From Megalopta genalis (Eukaryota > Arthropoda > Insecta > Hymenoptera > Halictidae), in NCBI RefSeq assembly GCF_051020955.1, contig NW_027476113.1, positions 1,179,501 through 1,243,500 on the forward strand: a stretch of DNA of 64,000 bases, given 5' to 3'. Positions 9,703 through 21,962 of the stretch are shown piece by piece; the first letter of the stretch is position 1, and each line of letters starts with the position of its first letter. Made by a program: the position numbers and the translations under genes. The notes under the pieces were generated by a model. It was not told the origin of the DNA. It made no database searches and was given only the letters and a program-made list of their open reading frames with translations.

Positions 9703-10599
9703 TGTAGCGGCACACGGTCAGCGACCGTAATAACCATAAAACTGTCCGCTTGCAGATGTCAAGGGGTCGACGGAGAGAAAACGTCCTTGACGTTTGCAAG
9801 AACCGGAAATTCCTTTGTCTCTTTATTTTTTATCACTGCCAGATGTACTGCATGCCTGGTCGCGGAGAAAGCCGCTGGCCGCGTACCGCTACCTGGCCGA
9901 ACGGCCAGCGCGCCCGTTCATACAGCGAGGGTTCATCGATGGCTGTCTCCCCCGCCAAACTAAACAGGGGTAAAAGAAGACAGCGAGTCCCCCAAAACAG
10001 GCCACGCCTGTTTGGCCTGTTTTGGGGGACGTAATATAAATAAGAGACCCGAGAGCGTCAAGGAGTCAGTCGATACTTTTCAGTTTAGTTTTTCTGAGCC
10101 CTCAATATATTTTTAATAGATCAACTATAAATTTAGAAATATCATCTGTCCTCATAGATATATTGAAATGGATCCATTAAACAAATAATTAATATTTAAT
10201 AAATATCTTTATATATTCATAGATTAATTAACAATTCTACTTCAAAAGAAGTAATCTAAATTTATAAATCTTTACATCTTAACATTATTCTTAAATTTAA
10301 TTAACTTATGATATATTATTAATTATTTAATAATATACAAATATTTAACCAATAAACAACTACTCGAGGTGTATCTTCAATTTTTCTTGCAAAAGTTACG
10401 AGGCATCCTATTCTATTCTATTTTATTCTATCATCTATTCTATTCATCCTATCCAATTTATCCAAATCCTATCCTGATTACTAGGTAGCCATCCGTGCTG
10501 AAAGAAGCATCGGCTGGTCCACGCAATCTCCCTTATGAAAAATCCCAATCGCATCGAACCTCTGACCACGCAAAGCTGCCTGGCCCTCGGCTCGTAACA
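9703..10599 (+). mobile_element. Gypsy-type solo LTR, probable
   Basis: Starts TGTAGCGGCACACGG and ends CTCGTAACA, and the last 230 bp resemble the end of the solo LTR at 4230-4997. The start resembles the LTR-like sequence on the minus strand at 30193. It contains a TATA-like box (GTAATATAAATAAG) at about 10031-10044 just after a perfect hairpin. I do not see a clear target duplication, so the two ends may not belong to one insertion. No open gene is convincing inside. Confidence 0.6.
9987..10030 (+). promoter_or_regulatory. Perfect 17-bp inverted repeat next to the LTR TATA box
   Basis: GTCCCCCAAAACAGGCC at 9987-10003 is exactly complementary to 10014-10030, with a 10-base loop. It directly precedes the TATA-like sequence at 10031. 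It could be a protein-binding palindrome or an RNA hairpin; function is not shown. Confidence 0.6.
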
Positions 10600-11783
10600 T
10601 AGCAAATGTTCCTGCGCGGTTGCATGCATTGCACTCCTATTATCTCTTTTTACAATTCGCACGTCCAATAATTACATTTCATTTACCTCCGTCCCTGACG
10701 CATCTCAAGCAACTTTAACCAACAAACTGCGGCAATTATAGCCCATACACACAGATCTTGTACACTCCCTCTGCTCAACAGAACACTCAACGTTGAAGTT
10801 CTCCACGTCATCTAGAGCAACAACCACTACAGGAGCTACAAGCTCAACAAAGTAAAACAATCATAACAACGAACTCCTCTTTCCCTCCCTTCCTCCCAAC
10901 TCCAATAATCTTGAAACCTACTAATTCTCGAGCCTTAACAAATAGTTAACTCCAACTCTCAGCACTTTTCCACGTACAATCTTAATTCAACTTGACTTGA
11001 CCCCATTACACCCAAAACAATAAATGGTAATACACCACTACTCACTCAATCCAACACCCGCACTTCCTCATCGCTGACTCACCCTACCTTCCTTTCCTCT
11101 CCACACCTATCCTCTACTTATCATATTGTTGCGAATCACTCCGTTTCTCTCGCGTCGCGGCATTTTATATATTTACAATAAAGAATATAGACTCTCCGAT
11201 TGTCCGTTGGTAACACTCTTCCGTGGCAACCCCTATCTTCTATTATTTTTTAAGGAGTTGTTCACAACAGGGCAGTTTCACATTACAGCGACTTGATTTG
11301 GACAAGTCACCGTAACAATATAATCATATTATTTACCATATTATTAAACGGCATCCTCTCAAGCCCGAGTTTTTTTGCAAATTTTTCTCCTTCAGTCACT
11401 CATTAAAATGAATTTTTTACATCCTGCAGGTAACCACAATCACGTAATTCACTTGATAAGTCTGGATTACAGGCAGCAACGGATCCAACATCACAGCATA
11501 AACAAAAAAAAACCACTCGTCAGCGTTTCACCAGGAGCCTAGAAGCAAGGTGCTACTTGCAAAATCGGCTCCCAAATGACACTGCCCCGCTATATAGATT
11601 TCGTGGCGAGTTCACAAGTAACATGTAATATGTAATATACACTATATTTCTGAACATTTCGGGACCCAAAGTTTCGGGTTCTGACCCAAACTCAAAGAAA
11701 ATTTTCGACCCGACTCTAACCTGAAATCTCAGATCCCTGCTTACCTCTAGTGTACAGTAAAGTGAACATTCTGACACCATATA
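10600..11783. other. No gene seen
   Basis: C-rich then AT-rich sequence. The stretch 11125-11300 contains ATTGTTGCGAATCACTCC and a following AATAAAG signal, which looks like an LTR fragment. No coding region is supported. Confidence 0.4.
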
Positions 11784-11871
11784 GAGGGTGTACCAAAATT
11801 ATGTTACTTGCGGAAATGGAGGGTTCCTGAGGTCAATTCAAGTAACATTATTTTGAGAAACCCTGTATAGC
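11784..11871 (+). repeat. Small CAGGGTG-related MITE-like repeat
   Basis: An 88-bp unit with AGGGTGTACCAAAATTATG at one end and AAACCCTGTA at the other, giving short inverted ends, and internal similarity to 1020-1060. It lies exactly at the outer edge of the large left inverted-repeat arm. Confidence 0.5.
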
Positions 11872-12119
11872 AGCGATAAAAATAGCCTCTACAGAATACG
11901 ATAGAATACAGAAGTAAAATTCGCCCCAGGAGTTCACCCGCATTGACTTATTTAATTATATCATCAAAAATAATTTATTTCTGATTATAGAGAAATAAGA
12001 TTTTTGAATATTCTAACAATTTAAATTACTGTCCCAAATAAAATATGTTTTTAATAATTGATGACGTTCGTCAAATTCGAAATTGTCAAGTTTACTGAAA
12101 AAGATATTGTCATTCCGAA

Positions 12120-12500
12120 ACTAGTCTCGAACGCATCTCCGAAACTCGATCAAGCCCAAATTATGCAAATGACTTCATTTCACATAAAAACAATGTTACC
12201 GAGAAGGATTTTTTGAAATTGGAATGTTACGACCCAAAATATTGCGAGGAATGTATTGCACTGTTATATAAACAATATAAACATTTACCATTTCTGTCTT
12301 TTTTAAAAACGTTTACAAAACCTCCAATAAGAATGAAAAATTTCTTTCCTGACCGAGTCTTTTCTGTACTTCAACCAAAACCAATGCAGTGTATCACAAT
12401 CAGTGTAGGTTCGAAATACACAGCGTTCGTACTCAAGCACATAATATACAATGCGATTCCATTTCACAAGAAGAACTGCGATAAATACTGTCCAATATAA
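12120..12500 (+). pseudogene. Unrecognised coding relic in IR1 left arm
   Basis: An open frame of about 125 codons carries SETRSSPNYANDFISHKNN, EKDFLKLECYDPKYCEEC and HLPFLSFLKTFTKPPIRMKN. I do not recognise the family. The same peptide, with mostly conservative changes (Asp/Asn, Lys/Arg, Thr/Ser), is in the right arm on the minus strand at 55391-55763, where the frame is broken between the two parts. The frame in the left arm is open further upstream but has no clear start. It may be a former exon of a host gene or part of an unknown element. Confidence 0.4.
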
Positions 12501-13265
12501 ATCATAGACCTATTTAAACCAATAACGCTACTATGAAAAACCTCAGAAAGAAGTTTATTAATTGCATTAACTCTGCAATGCTATAAATGCTTGAGTTTGC
12601 TCGAAAAGATTCGACGCACCTACTTTTTAACTTTGCAGCTTACTTAATAGACAACAACAAGGTTTTGTCCTCGCAAAAGTTGCTACAACTAGACAATCTG
12701 CATTATCAATTTCATCGAATGAATGTTCCAACTTGATCATTTTAAACATGGATTTTTATAAATCTAGAGTATTTGATTTAATCGTGTCAGAATAGGTAGC
12801 AGCCAGTAAATTGATCAACGAACTCAAGAAAGCAATATCTCTAGTGGCAGTAGGATTTCAATGTAGAAATCAATCCTCTGAAGCTGTATTGCTTGTTATC
12901 CAAATATGGATGCAAGTTTTTAATTAATGGAAGGCAACAGCATATAATGACGAGTAAATAAAAATTACCGATCCAGATTTCAATGACTCTTGGTACCATT
13001 ACTGCACAATTTGATTCATAGATAATATACACGGCTTCGCAGAAACACTTCCGGTCCTGTTCACCCCGAGAAGTAAATATTTCAGACTGTTAACCAAATT
13101 CAGGAAAGTTTGGTATGGAAGATCCAAAAGCAATTCGCAAAGCCTTGCTTCAAAAGTACGTCGAAATTCAGATCAATGTAGTCTTACTTTTCTTGTTGGT
13201 TACTTCCGCAATAGTCATCTGGATATCTGCTGAACACTGACGTGAATCTTGACATGAAAACTGCA

Positions 13266-13472
13266 TCACTCAACTTCCATGTTGACCCAATCGGTTTTTG
13301 TTGACGGCAAAAATTGTAAATCATCAAGCAAGCAAATTCCTGCTTTCTGTATTTCCACTTCAATATTTACTAGGAATCGTGCATTCTTGCTATTTTTCAT
13401 TATGTGATTAATATTTGTTGCCAGTATACCAAGAATGTATCCACTGCGCGTTACTTTTCTAGTTATGTACAC
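13266..13472 (-). pseudogene. Unrecognised ORF shared by both IR1 arms
   Basis: Reads ATNINHIMKNSKNARFLVN; the right arm has ATNINHIMKNTKIARFLLN on the plus strand at 54340-54440. Shared peptide-level similarity follows from the duplication and does not by itself prove coding. No family recognised. Confidence 0.25.
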
Positions 13473-13829
13473 TATTTGAAATTTTGTAACCCTGAATTAA
13501 TCAGCAATTATTCTGAAATACTTTGGAAATTGAAGTCGATAGTTGTGAAGTTAACTTATCATTCTTTGAAAATGGCTATATTTGCCTGTAATTAATACTT
13601 AGGTAAGTATCGTTGTCGTATCCAGCCATAGTTGCCTTCGACTAATGAAACGAACGACTACTGTTACACTGCTTTTCTTCCTCCATATTATAACCATTTT
13701 AGGAAAACATTTAGTTATTTCGGGCGCGTAGAGTACAAGAAATGTTCTGCAAACTACCAAGAATGCATAGCTCTGCAGTAATAAAAAATGGAGTATTCTC
13801 AATCTGAATGTCCCATTTAATGCAAGAAG

Positions 13830-13950
13830 ACTGAAGAAAATGGCCCCGTATCTCCAAAATCAAATCGATCAATTTTAGATCGCCAGTCCATTACCTCCTC
13901 TTTACTGGTATCACTTGGATCGATGCATAAGAACTCTAGCGCGACGTTAG
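13830..13950 (-). pseudogene. Short conserved peptide relic in IR1 left arm
   Basis: The minus strand reads ALEFLCIDPSDTSKEEV and then DWRSKIDRFDF. The right arm encodes the same peptide at 53715-53820 on the plus strand within a longer open frame. Not recognised; could be a piece of an old gene or element. Confidence 0.3.
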
Positions 13951-14243
13951 TTTTTTTACATTAAGTCGAGCTCAGCTGTTCGAGTTCGACGCCCGTCCAG
14001 GTAGACAACCCGTAGTAAACACTTCAAACAGTCTTTTTTTGCAGCGTCGCAATGTATTTATCACCTTCCAATAATCCCAATATCAAATCCGTTACCTATT
14101 TTTCGTTGTTTCCCATGCAGCGCTCTTCGTTAGGTCATTGCCTTCGTGCACTGTAACGAACTTTCAGTGCTGCTTAGTTTTCAATATTCACAACGAAATA
14201 AATAGGCCCTCACACCGCGAACGTGGCATTAGTTATCAACTAC

Positions 14244-14515
14244 TGTTACGTAGATACATATAGTTGCGCTAGTATATATAACTCTAAGTTCTCTGCTCTT
14301 GCAGTCCAGTGTCTGTATACTTTTGTGCTTGCAGCCTAGCTTCGCTATAATCAATTGCACTTGCAAATTTCGCTACAGCTTTGTAATCATAAATTGATCG
14401 CTTGATCGTATAAATTCGTGACCTTCATGATACATCAATAGATTTTATCATTCTATTGTATATTATGCTGCTCTGTACAAATCTTATTGGTTAAAATATA
14501 TTTAGTGTTATTACA
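14244..14515 (+). mobile_element. Probable solo LTR within IR1 left arm
   Basis: Starts TGTTACGTAG and ends GTTATTACA, with CTAC before and CTAG after. A TATA box (AGTATATATAACTC) at about 14270-14283 and a CAGTCCAGT about 30 bases later suggest an LTR promoter. The right arm has the counterpart at 53269-53546, so the insertion predates the inverted duplication. Confidence 0.5.
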
Positions 14516-15505
14516 CTAGCGTTCTTTACTATAAAGTCCACTATCCAATTCATCGTTTCAACACTACTAGAGTTCCCAACGAAAAGATATATTTGCAACA
14601 TAAACTCTTATAAGAATAACGAACTAGTAATTTTGAAAATTGTCGAACATTTAACTTATTTTTGCACTTTATGAGCCTTCCTGAGTACTACATATTTCCA
14701 AAACTTCATACTCCGGTTACGTAAATACATACAACTGTAAGATGTAGATGGTTCATTCTATTATATATTTCACATAGAACATTATTATGATTCAGATTTT
14801 GATAATGCTCTACATTGATGTTTAAACCCACGATTTAAAAAAGTGATGAAAAAAGTGATGTCAATTTTGCAGGTTGTCTTCGCTATAGTAAGCATGAAAG
14901 TAGTATAATAATACTTTACTATCCACACTTTAATTATGCATGATTCGTACTCAAGCCGCTCTATGCACTATTCAGATTTGACGAGGAGATGACTATAAAC
15001 AGTGCGGACACGTTGGTCGCAAAAGTTTTCTCGTGAGCTTTAAACTATACGTTAGTAGGAGTTACCGTCTTCGTTTGAACGGTTCAAACAGATATATGTA
15101 TAATTTCCTTATAGTACAATACTGTGTATAGTACAAACAGAATTAAGTCTCATTACGAATAATTTCTTTCACGAACCATCACTGAACGCTACATCGGGTC
15201 GACACATTCGATGGAAGAAATAAAAAAGCTCGTCTCGATGACCACATTGTGCGACATATGTCCAAAATGATCTATTGGAATCAAAATATACTCCATAAAT
15301 ACTGCAGAATTCATTTGAATTGATAGAATTAAGAATTAACTTTCCTACCTCGAGTATAATGATATAAAAAAATGATCACGTTTTCAGTTAGTATTTATGC
15401 ATTACTATCCTACAAATGTAAGTATTATAAATAACGCTAAATATTTATTAATAAAAATAAGATCAAAATAAATAAAACTAATTCAAACAAACACTATATG
15501 GTACT

Positions 15506-15814
15506 TATTGGATTATTTTCTCTCTTTTGAATACTAAGAAGTTTTTCCTTCTAGCATATAAGTTACAAAAACGAATCGACGCCGAGAGTCTCGCCAGAGT
15601 ACCATTAGATAAACAATGATTTCATATGTATATAGAACAGAGTGCTCTTTGTCTTTAGGTGACGTTTTTGGTTTCGTCTTTGTGAATAGTCTTCAGTCTC
15701 CTGGAGCAATCAGGAGAGTAAAGACGGTCCTTCCTCGTACATCAAATTAATAAACTAAAAGGGACAAGTTTAATTCACTGCGTTTTACTTTTATTTATCT
15801 ACCCATTTCCAATA
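15506..15814 (+). repeat. 5' LTR of the young copia
   Basis: 309 bp with the short inverted ends TATTGGA and TCCAATA. It differs from the 3' LTR at three sites, one near 15536 and two near 15760-15770. Confidence 0.95.
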
Positions 15815-15828
15815 GGTTATGGGCCCAG
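15815..15828 (+). promoter_or_regulatory. Primer-binding site for an internal tRNA-iMet fragment
   Basis: GGTTATGGGCCCAG follows the 5' LTR without a gap. It is the complement of the anticodon stem-loop (CTGGGCCCATAACC) of eukaryotic initiator tRNA-Met. Drosophila copia is known to use a 5' half of this tRNA as primer, so the same unusual priming is inferred here. Confidence 0.85.
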
Positions 15829-15929
15829 ATCACATTGTGTATTAACTGTGTATTTCATTAACAATTTAGTTATTGCAAAAGTGATTTTTTGTTTAGTGTT
15901 AAGTTAAAAGGTGTTGAGACTAAGTGACA

Positions 15930-18900
15930 ATGGATAAATCTAAAGACAGAAGAAATATCCAACCGTTCAGTGGTACCAAGTACAATGCATGGAAACATCG
16001 AATCAGGAATTTATTGAACGAACTAAATTTGCTAAAAGTGATTGACGAACTACCTTCGGTTCCAGTGACCAGTAAGTGGACAAGAGCTGAGCGAATTGCC
16101 AAATGTGTTGTAGTGGAGTATTTATCTGACACTTATCTAAGGTATGATACACCTGGTAGTACTGCTAAGACAATTTTGGAAAGTTTCGATGACATTTATG
16201 AGAGAAAAAGTGCTGCCACTGAAGTGTCGATTCGTAATCGATTGAGCAGATTGAAAATGAAAAGTGATGCAAAATTGAAAGAACATTTTGAAGATTTTTA
16301 TGAATTGATAACTGAGCTCGCAGCGGTTGGTGTGTCAGTATCAGAAAGTCAAAAGATTTCGTATTTGCTCGGCAGTCTTCCTAAAATGTATGAAACTGTG
16401 GCAACAGTGATTGAGACAATGACCGAAGATGAAATTACTTTGGATTTTGTGAAGACAAAACTTTTAGATCATGAAACAAAAGTGCAGAATGCCAATGAAA
16501 ATACAAGTGCGAAAGTGTTGCATATTGAAACAGAATCTCCTCGAGAAAATAACAGAAATTATTCGCGAAGTTACCGAGGCAGAGGTGGAAATTACAGAGG
16601 TGGAAATCGAAGAGGCAGAGGTTCACATTTTCGTACCGGCTTTCATCCACACAGAAATTTCAGAAATTCGTCTCATGGAAAATGTTATCATTGTAGACGA
16701 AATGGTCATAAAAAGTTGGACTGTTACCATTTCAAAAGAAATCAAAGATACGAGGGAGAGAAGAACAAAGGGCCTCACACAGCCCAGGCGGTACAAACGC
16801 AACGCGATGTCAACAGATCAGGTTTCGCCTTTATGACTGGAGAATATCAGAACTATGAAAGTGATAAATTAATGTTTCTTTTGGATTCTGGAGCCTCTGA
16901 TCATGTGATTAATCGAGACAATGTATTCACAAGTGTAATTGACTTATATCCACCAATAAAAATTATGGTAGCTAAGAATGGAGTTTACAACACCGCAACC
17001 AAGAGCGGGACCATCCACTTGACGAGCGATACGGGTTTTCCAATTGTACTCAAAGATGTCCTGTACTGTCCAGATATACCATGCAATTTACTCTCAGTGA
17101 CAAAAATGCAGAAGGCAGGAATGACTATCACCTTCGACGCAAAAGGAGTACAGATAAGTGAAGATGGTAAAATTCTAATGAAGGGTAAATCCACAAATAA
17201 TTTCACTGTAATTGAATTTGAATTAGCAAAAGGTGTCAATGTTAGTAATTCTCAAGTATATAATAGTAATCGAAATAATTATGATTTGTGGCATAAGCGA
17301 TTAGGTCATATGAGTAAAACAAAATTCTTAGAGTTGAAAAATAAACACATGGTTAAAGATATGAGTCATCTCGAAAAAGTAATACCAAGCGACGATTTAT
17401 GTGAGGCTTGTATAAACGGTAAACAAGCACGGTTACCATTTGAAAAATCAAAGAACAAAATTCATGTAACAAAGCCCTTGTTCATAGTTCACACAGACGT
17501 ATGCGGTCCAATCACTCCCACGACAATTAACAATAAAAATTATTATGTATCATTTATAGATGAATTTACGCATTATACAGTAACTTATTTAATTACACAT
17601 AAATCTGAAGTTTTCGGTGTTTTCAAAGACTATGTCGCAAAGAGTGAAGCTCATTTTAATTTAAAAATCGTAAATTTATATTGTGATAACGGTAGAGAAT
17701 ATTTATCAAAAGAGATGAAAGAATATTGCGTTAAGAGAGGTATCAGTTATCACTTGACTGTACCATACACTCCTCAGTTAAATGGCGTTGCAGAGCGAAT
17801 GAATAGAACAATAACAGAAAGGGCGCGTGCGATGGTAAACTGTGCAGGTTTAGAAAAAGAATTTTGGGGAGAAGCTGTATTAACTGCTACGTATTTAATT
17901 AATTTGACTCCAACAAAGGCTTTGAAAATTGATAAGACTCCATTTGAGATGTGGCATAGTAAAAAGCCTAAATTAAAATATTTAAAAATGTTCGGATCGA
18001 CAGTGTACGTACATAATAAGACTAGAAAGCGTAAATTTGATGAAAAATCCTCGAAAGCGATTTTAGTTGGATTTGAACCCAACGGATATAAAGTTTGGGA
18101 TGTTGAAAATGAAAAATTTATGACAGTAAGAGATGTCATAGTTGACGAAATAAATTATTTAAAATCTCGACCAGTTTTGAAAGAGGGTAATGAAAAAGGA
18201 ACCTCTATAAACAAAGATACAGTATTAGAATCAGCTGAATTTAAGATGAGGAAATCTGGTAATGATAAACCAGATGGTTTAAATGATTTGAAATCTGATA
18301 ATGGTAAATCAGATAGGTTAAAGAAATTTGGTAATGATAAACCAAATAGTTTAAATGATTTGCAATCTGATGATGATGAATTAACTGAGGTTTTAAAAAT
18401 TAAATCAGATGGTATTAGCGGTAGTAAATCTGTAGATAAAGCAGATGGAAATGGTCGAAGTCGAGAAAATACAGTTAAAAAGGATAAGAAAATTAGAAGA
18501 AGTGAGAGAATAAAACAACGCAGTCCTACATCGTATTACGAACTCATGTGCGCTCAGTCAGTTGTTTATAAAATACCCACTTCGTTTGAAGAAATAAAAA
18601 CTCGTGATGACAGAGCTCAATGGGAGCAAGCGATTCAAGACGAACTAAATTCTTTAATTACAAATAACACGTGGACACTAGTACCAATGCCAAAAGATAA
18701 AAATATTGTTGACTGTAAATGGGTATTCACGACTAAAACCAATGAATTTGGAAATCCACAAAAATATAAAGCACGTCTAGTTGCTCGAGGTTTCAGTCAA
18801 CAGTATATGGTTGATTACGATGAAACATTTGCGCCTGTTGCTAGAATTTCAAGTTTTCGATTTATTGTAGCTTTTGCAAATCAACATGATTTATTAATTC

Positions 18901-20115
18901 ACCATATGGATGTCAAAACGGCATTCCTAAATGGTACACTAAAAGAAGAAATTTACATGAGGGTCCCAGAGGGTGTAAATAGTAATGGTAATCAGGTTTG
19001 CAAATTAAACAAAACCCTATACGGTTTGAAACAGGCGGCTAGACGTTGGTTTGAGACATTTGAAAAGACTTTATTAGACTTAGGATTTAAAAATTCTGCA
19101 GGCGATCGTTGTATTTATATTTTAGATAGAGGAAGTATTTGGAAAAATTTTTATGTAGTTTTATATGTCGATGATCTTGTAGTTGCAACTGCAGATATTC
19201 AAATAATGCGTAGTTTTAAAGATTATTTGATGAACAAATTTCGAATGACAGATTTAGATGAAATTAGATTATTCTTAGCAATTAGAGTTACTAGAAATAA
19301 TGGAAAATTGACATTAGATCAAAGCGCATACATAAAGACTGTACTTGATAAGTTTAATATGAGTGATTGTAAGCAAATCAGTGCACCACTTCCAATTAAA
19401 TTAAACTATGAACTTTTAAATTCTGATGAAAAATGTGATGCACCTTGTAGAAGTTTAATAGGATGTTTAATGTATATCATGTTATGCACTAGACCGGATT
19501 TAAGTGCAGCGGTAAATATTTTGAGTCGTTATGCAAACAAAAATAACAAAGAACTTTGGGAAAATTTGAAAATGATACTTCGGTACCTGAAAGGGTCATC
19601 TGATATTAAATTGACATATGTTAAAAATGATTATAAAGACTTTTTGAGTGGATACGTTGACTCCGATTGGGGAGGTGGTAGTGGTACAAATCGAAGAAGT
19701 ACTACAGGTTATGTATTTAAGTTGTATGAAAAATGTACGATCTGTTGGAACACAAAGAAACAATCATCGGTAGCTAGTTCCACAGCAGCAGCCGAATATA
19801 TGGCTCTGTATGAGGGTGTAAAAGAAGCACTTTGGTTAAAGTCATTAGCAACAAGTATTAATATAATTATATCGGATCCAATTGTGATTTACGAGGATAA
19901 TACTGGTTGTATGTGCATTGCGAATAATCCTACAAGTCATAAGCGATCGAAACATATAGATATTAAGTATCATTTTTCACGAGAACAAATTGAAGAAAAA
20001 GTAATAATATTGAATTTCATTCCCACAGAAAATCAAATTGCAGATATACTGAGAGTTCAGAGTCGGATTGGGCCTGGAGTGACTCCATTGATATATATAT
20101 ATATATATATATTTC

Positions 20116-20146
<31 letters not shown>

Positions 20147-20165
20147 TAATACTGTATGTACTTGA
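15930..20165 (+). CDS. copia gag-pol polyprotein
   Basis: One frame of about 1411 codons. The ATG at 15930 is preferred over an in-frame GTG at 15924. In order: gag; zinc knuckle CYHCRRNGHKKLDC (about residue 252); protease LLDSGASDHV (Asp about 318); integrase HHCC with LWHKRLGHMSKTKF and LCEACINGK, then catalytic Asp 523 (HTDVCGP), Asp 586 (CDNGREY) and Glu 622 (NGVAERMNRT), a D,D35E spacing; RT with DETFAPVARISSF, HHMDVKTAFLNG and intact YVDD (about 1079-1082); RNase H with DSDWGGG, AAAEYMALYEG, YEDNTGC and HIDIKYHF. All key residues seem present. The C-terminus is odd: after NQIADIL the usual TKPLPG segment is missing and is replaced by a tail encoded by (TA)n and (A)n repeats, which may impair RNase H. 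Gag-pol makes particles, copies RNA to DNA and inserts it. Confidence 0.95.
20049..20152 (+). repeat. (TA)n and poly(A) tract replacing the end of copia pol
   Basis: A (TA)n run at about 20092-20111 is followed by an A-rich run to about 20148. ATACTG occurs just before and just after the block, which resembles a small retroposed insertion, but part of the copia end is missing too, so deletion with filler sequence is also possible. Confidence 0.5.
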
Positions 20166-20387
20166 TATGGTCTGATTGGGTTTTCTGGGTTTTCCCAATT
20201 CATTGCAACAAATGTTGGACCATTTGTATTTGCCCCAGAAGTAGAGTCAGTGCGAGGAAGGTCAGTCGAAAAATTTAGTTGATAAGATGAACTATAAATA
20301 TATTACTGATAATTAATGTTAAATTTAGATTTTACACAGTTAATACACATTCATTGAAAGCAGAGTCGATTCATTTTTGAGGAGGCG

Positions 20388-20696
20388 TATTGGATTATTT
20401 TCTCTCTTTTGAATACTCAGAAGTTTTTCCTTCTAGCATATAAGTTACAAAAACGAATCGACGCCGAGAGTCTCGCCAGAGTACCATTAGATAAACAATG
20501 ATTTCATATGTATATAGAACAGAGTGCTCTTTGTCTTTAGGTGACGTTTTTGGTTTCGTCTTTGTGAATAGTCTTCAGTCTCCTGGAGCAATCAGGAGAG
20601 TAAAGACGGTCCTTCCTCGTACATCAAATTAATAAATTAAAAGGGATAAGTTTAATTCACTGCGTTTTACTTTTATTTATCTACCCATTTCCAATA
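20388..20696 (+). repeat. 3' LTR of the young copia
   Basis: 309 bp, preceded by the purine tract GAGGAGGCG and followed by the target duplication GTACT at 20697-20701. Confidence 0.95.
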
Positions 20697-20903
20697 GTAC
20701 TACAATATAGTATATAGAGTATTTTCCCGAAACTACAGAGATTTAAATTATTGTAATATCATTAAAGAAATTTTTTTCACCAATTTTTAAAATACACCTG
20801 TGAGATTTATTATATATACAACATTATTTAGAATACCAAAATTATGAAATTCTTTTTCGAAAATCATCGGTTGGTGCGAAAATGGTTTAGTCAAGTGTAT
20901 CGA

Positions 20904-21962
20904 CTGAGCACTGGCCAGAAAAGCATAGGACTACATATTTCCAGACTTGTGGTCGGGAGATTAACCGAATCAATTAAACCAGTTTGTTTCGCACTTATCC
21001 GGCTCGAGGGACCAGAATGTGTCGCGGATCCGGCTCGAAGGACCAAAATGTGTATGCGAAGCGAGTCGAGCTTTTTCGACCCGCGATTGCGTTCGCTCGT
21101 TAGCGAATTTATGCCGCGGATGAGGATTCTACGGAATGCCTCGTGATCTGGCTCGAGGTATCAATGTTACGGTTGATACTGAGCCGAATTGCAATCTCCC
21201 ACTGTTCCGTCGGTGGTTACTGCCCGATCGGCCGCGTTGTGGTCGTGAAGATTGACGAAGTGCCCGAATGATTCTGTCCGATTGACTCCGGATGAACGAC
21301 TCGAACGATTCGAACGACTCCGGATGAACGACTCGAACGATTCGAACGACTCCGTGTGAACTCGAGAGAGTGTCCGATTCACTGACTGCCCGAATGCACG
21401 ACCCCGTATCACCGACTGTAATGTACTCGAGAGCTAGAGCTAGAGCGAGAGAGAGAGAGAGAGCACGTGTGAGTGTTCGCGCCCCGACTGGTCGCGTTGT
21501 TTTATGCAGGTTACCCCCACTTGAGATTCCTGAAGGAACCTCACCTCCACGCCGGGATGCACTGATTGGTTTTTCTCGAATATTACGATTTCCCAATCAG
21601 TGTCCTCTAAACATTTTGTCACCACCCTCTCGTATCGTCCTACACGGGCCTTGTCTAGGAGAGGCGGGTGTCGCGTAGTTGCGTGGTCGGGAGGTCCCCT
21701 GGGGCCTGAGATATCATCCCAGCGACGGTTGGGACTAAACTTTCCCAAGACCCGTTAAAATTCTTAAGTTTTATGACGGGGTTGTTTTCCGGGCCTTTCG
21801 GGTTTACGACGCCTCGCGGTCATTAAGAAGACGGAAGACACTGCACAGATGATCGGCAGATGGAAAAAAGGTTTCCGTCTCTTTAGATGAACCTCGCTTG
21901 TCCGCGCCATAAACCTTCGCGAAAGCGGTCTACGGGAGGTCCTACGGAACGGAACAAGTTTA
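20904..21962 (-). mobile_element. GC-rich LTR-like insertion in IR1 left arm
   Basis: The right arm lacks this block: homology stops at GTCAAGTGTAT (20903) and resumes at TTATTACAAAAGATA (about 21961). A middle part (about 21555-21660) resembles the LTR at 57386-58004, with CTGATTGG and TTTCCCAATCAG pieces in the same order, which suggests an LTR of a related gypsy family in minus orientation. It holds a tandem repeat at about 21285-21355 (units with CTCGAACGATTCGAACGACT) and a GA-rich microsatellite at 21430-21465. The long open frames in this GC-rich block lie on both strands and are not taken as genes. Confidence 0.5.

Larger units (their letters stand above)
15506..20696 (+). mobile_element. 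Young, nearly full-length copia element
   Basis: Two 309-bp LTRs (15506-15814 and 20388-20696) start TATTGGATT and end TTTCCAATA and differ at only three positions. The duplication GTACT is at 15501-15505 and 20697-20701. The empty site is visible in the homologous right arm near 52340. Inside are a tRNA primer site, one gag-pol frame and a purine-rich tract (GAGGAGGCG) before the 3' LTR. The 3' end of the coding region is altered. The low LTR divergence implies a recent insertion relative to everything else in the window. Confidence 0.95.

Noticed and set aside
21129..21748. Several overlapping open frames, some with Ser/Arg repeats
   Set aside because: They come from a tandem repeat and a GA microsatellite in a GC-rich LTR-like block, with no recognised domain.
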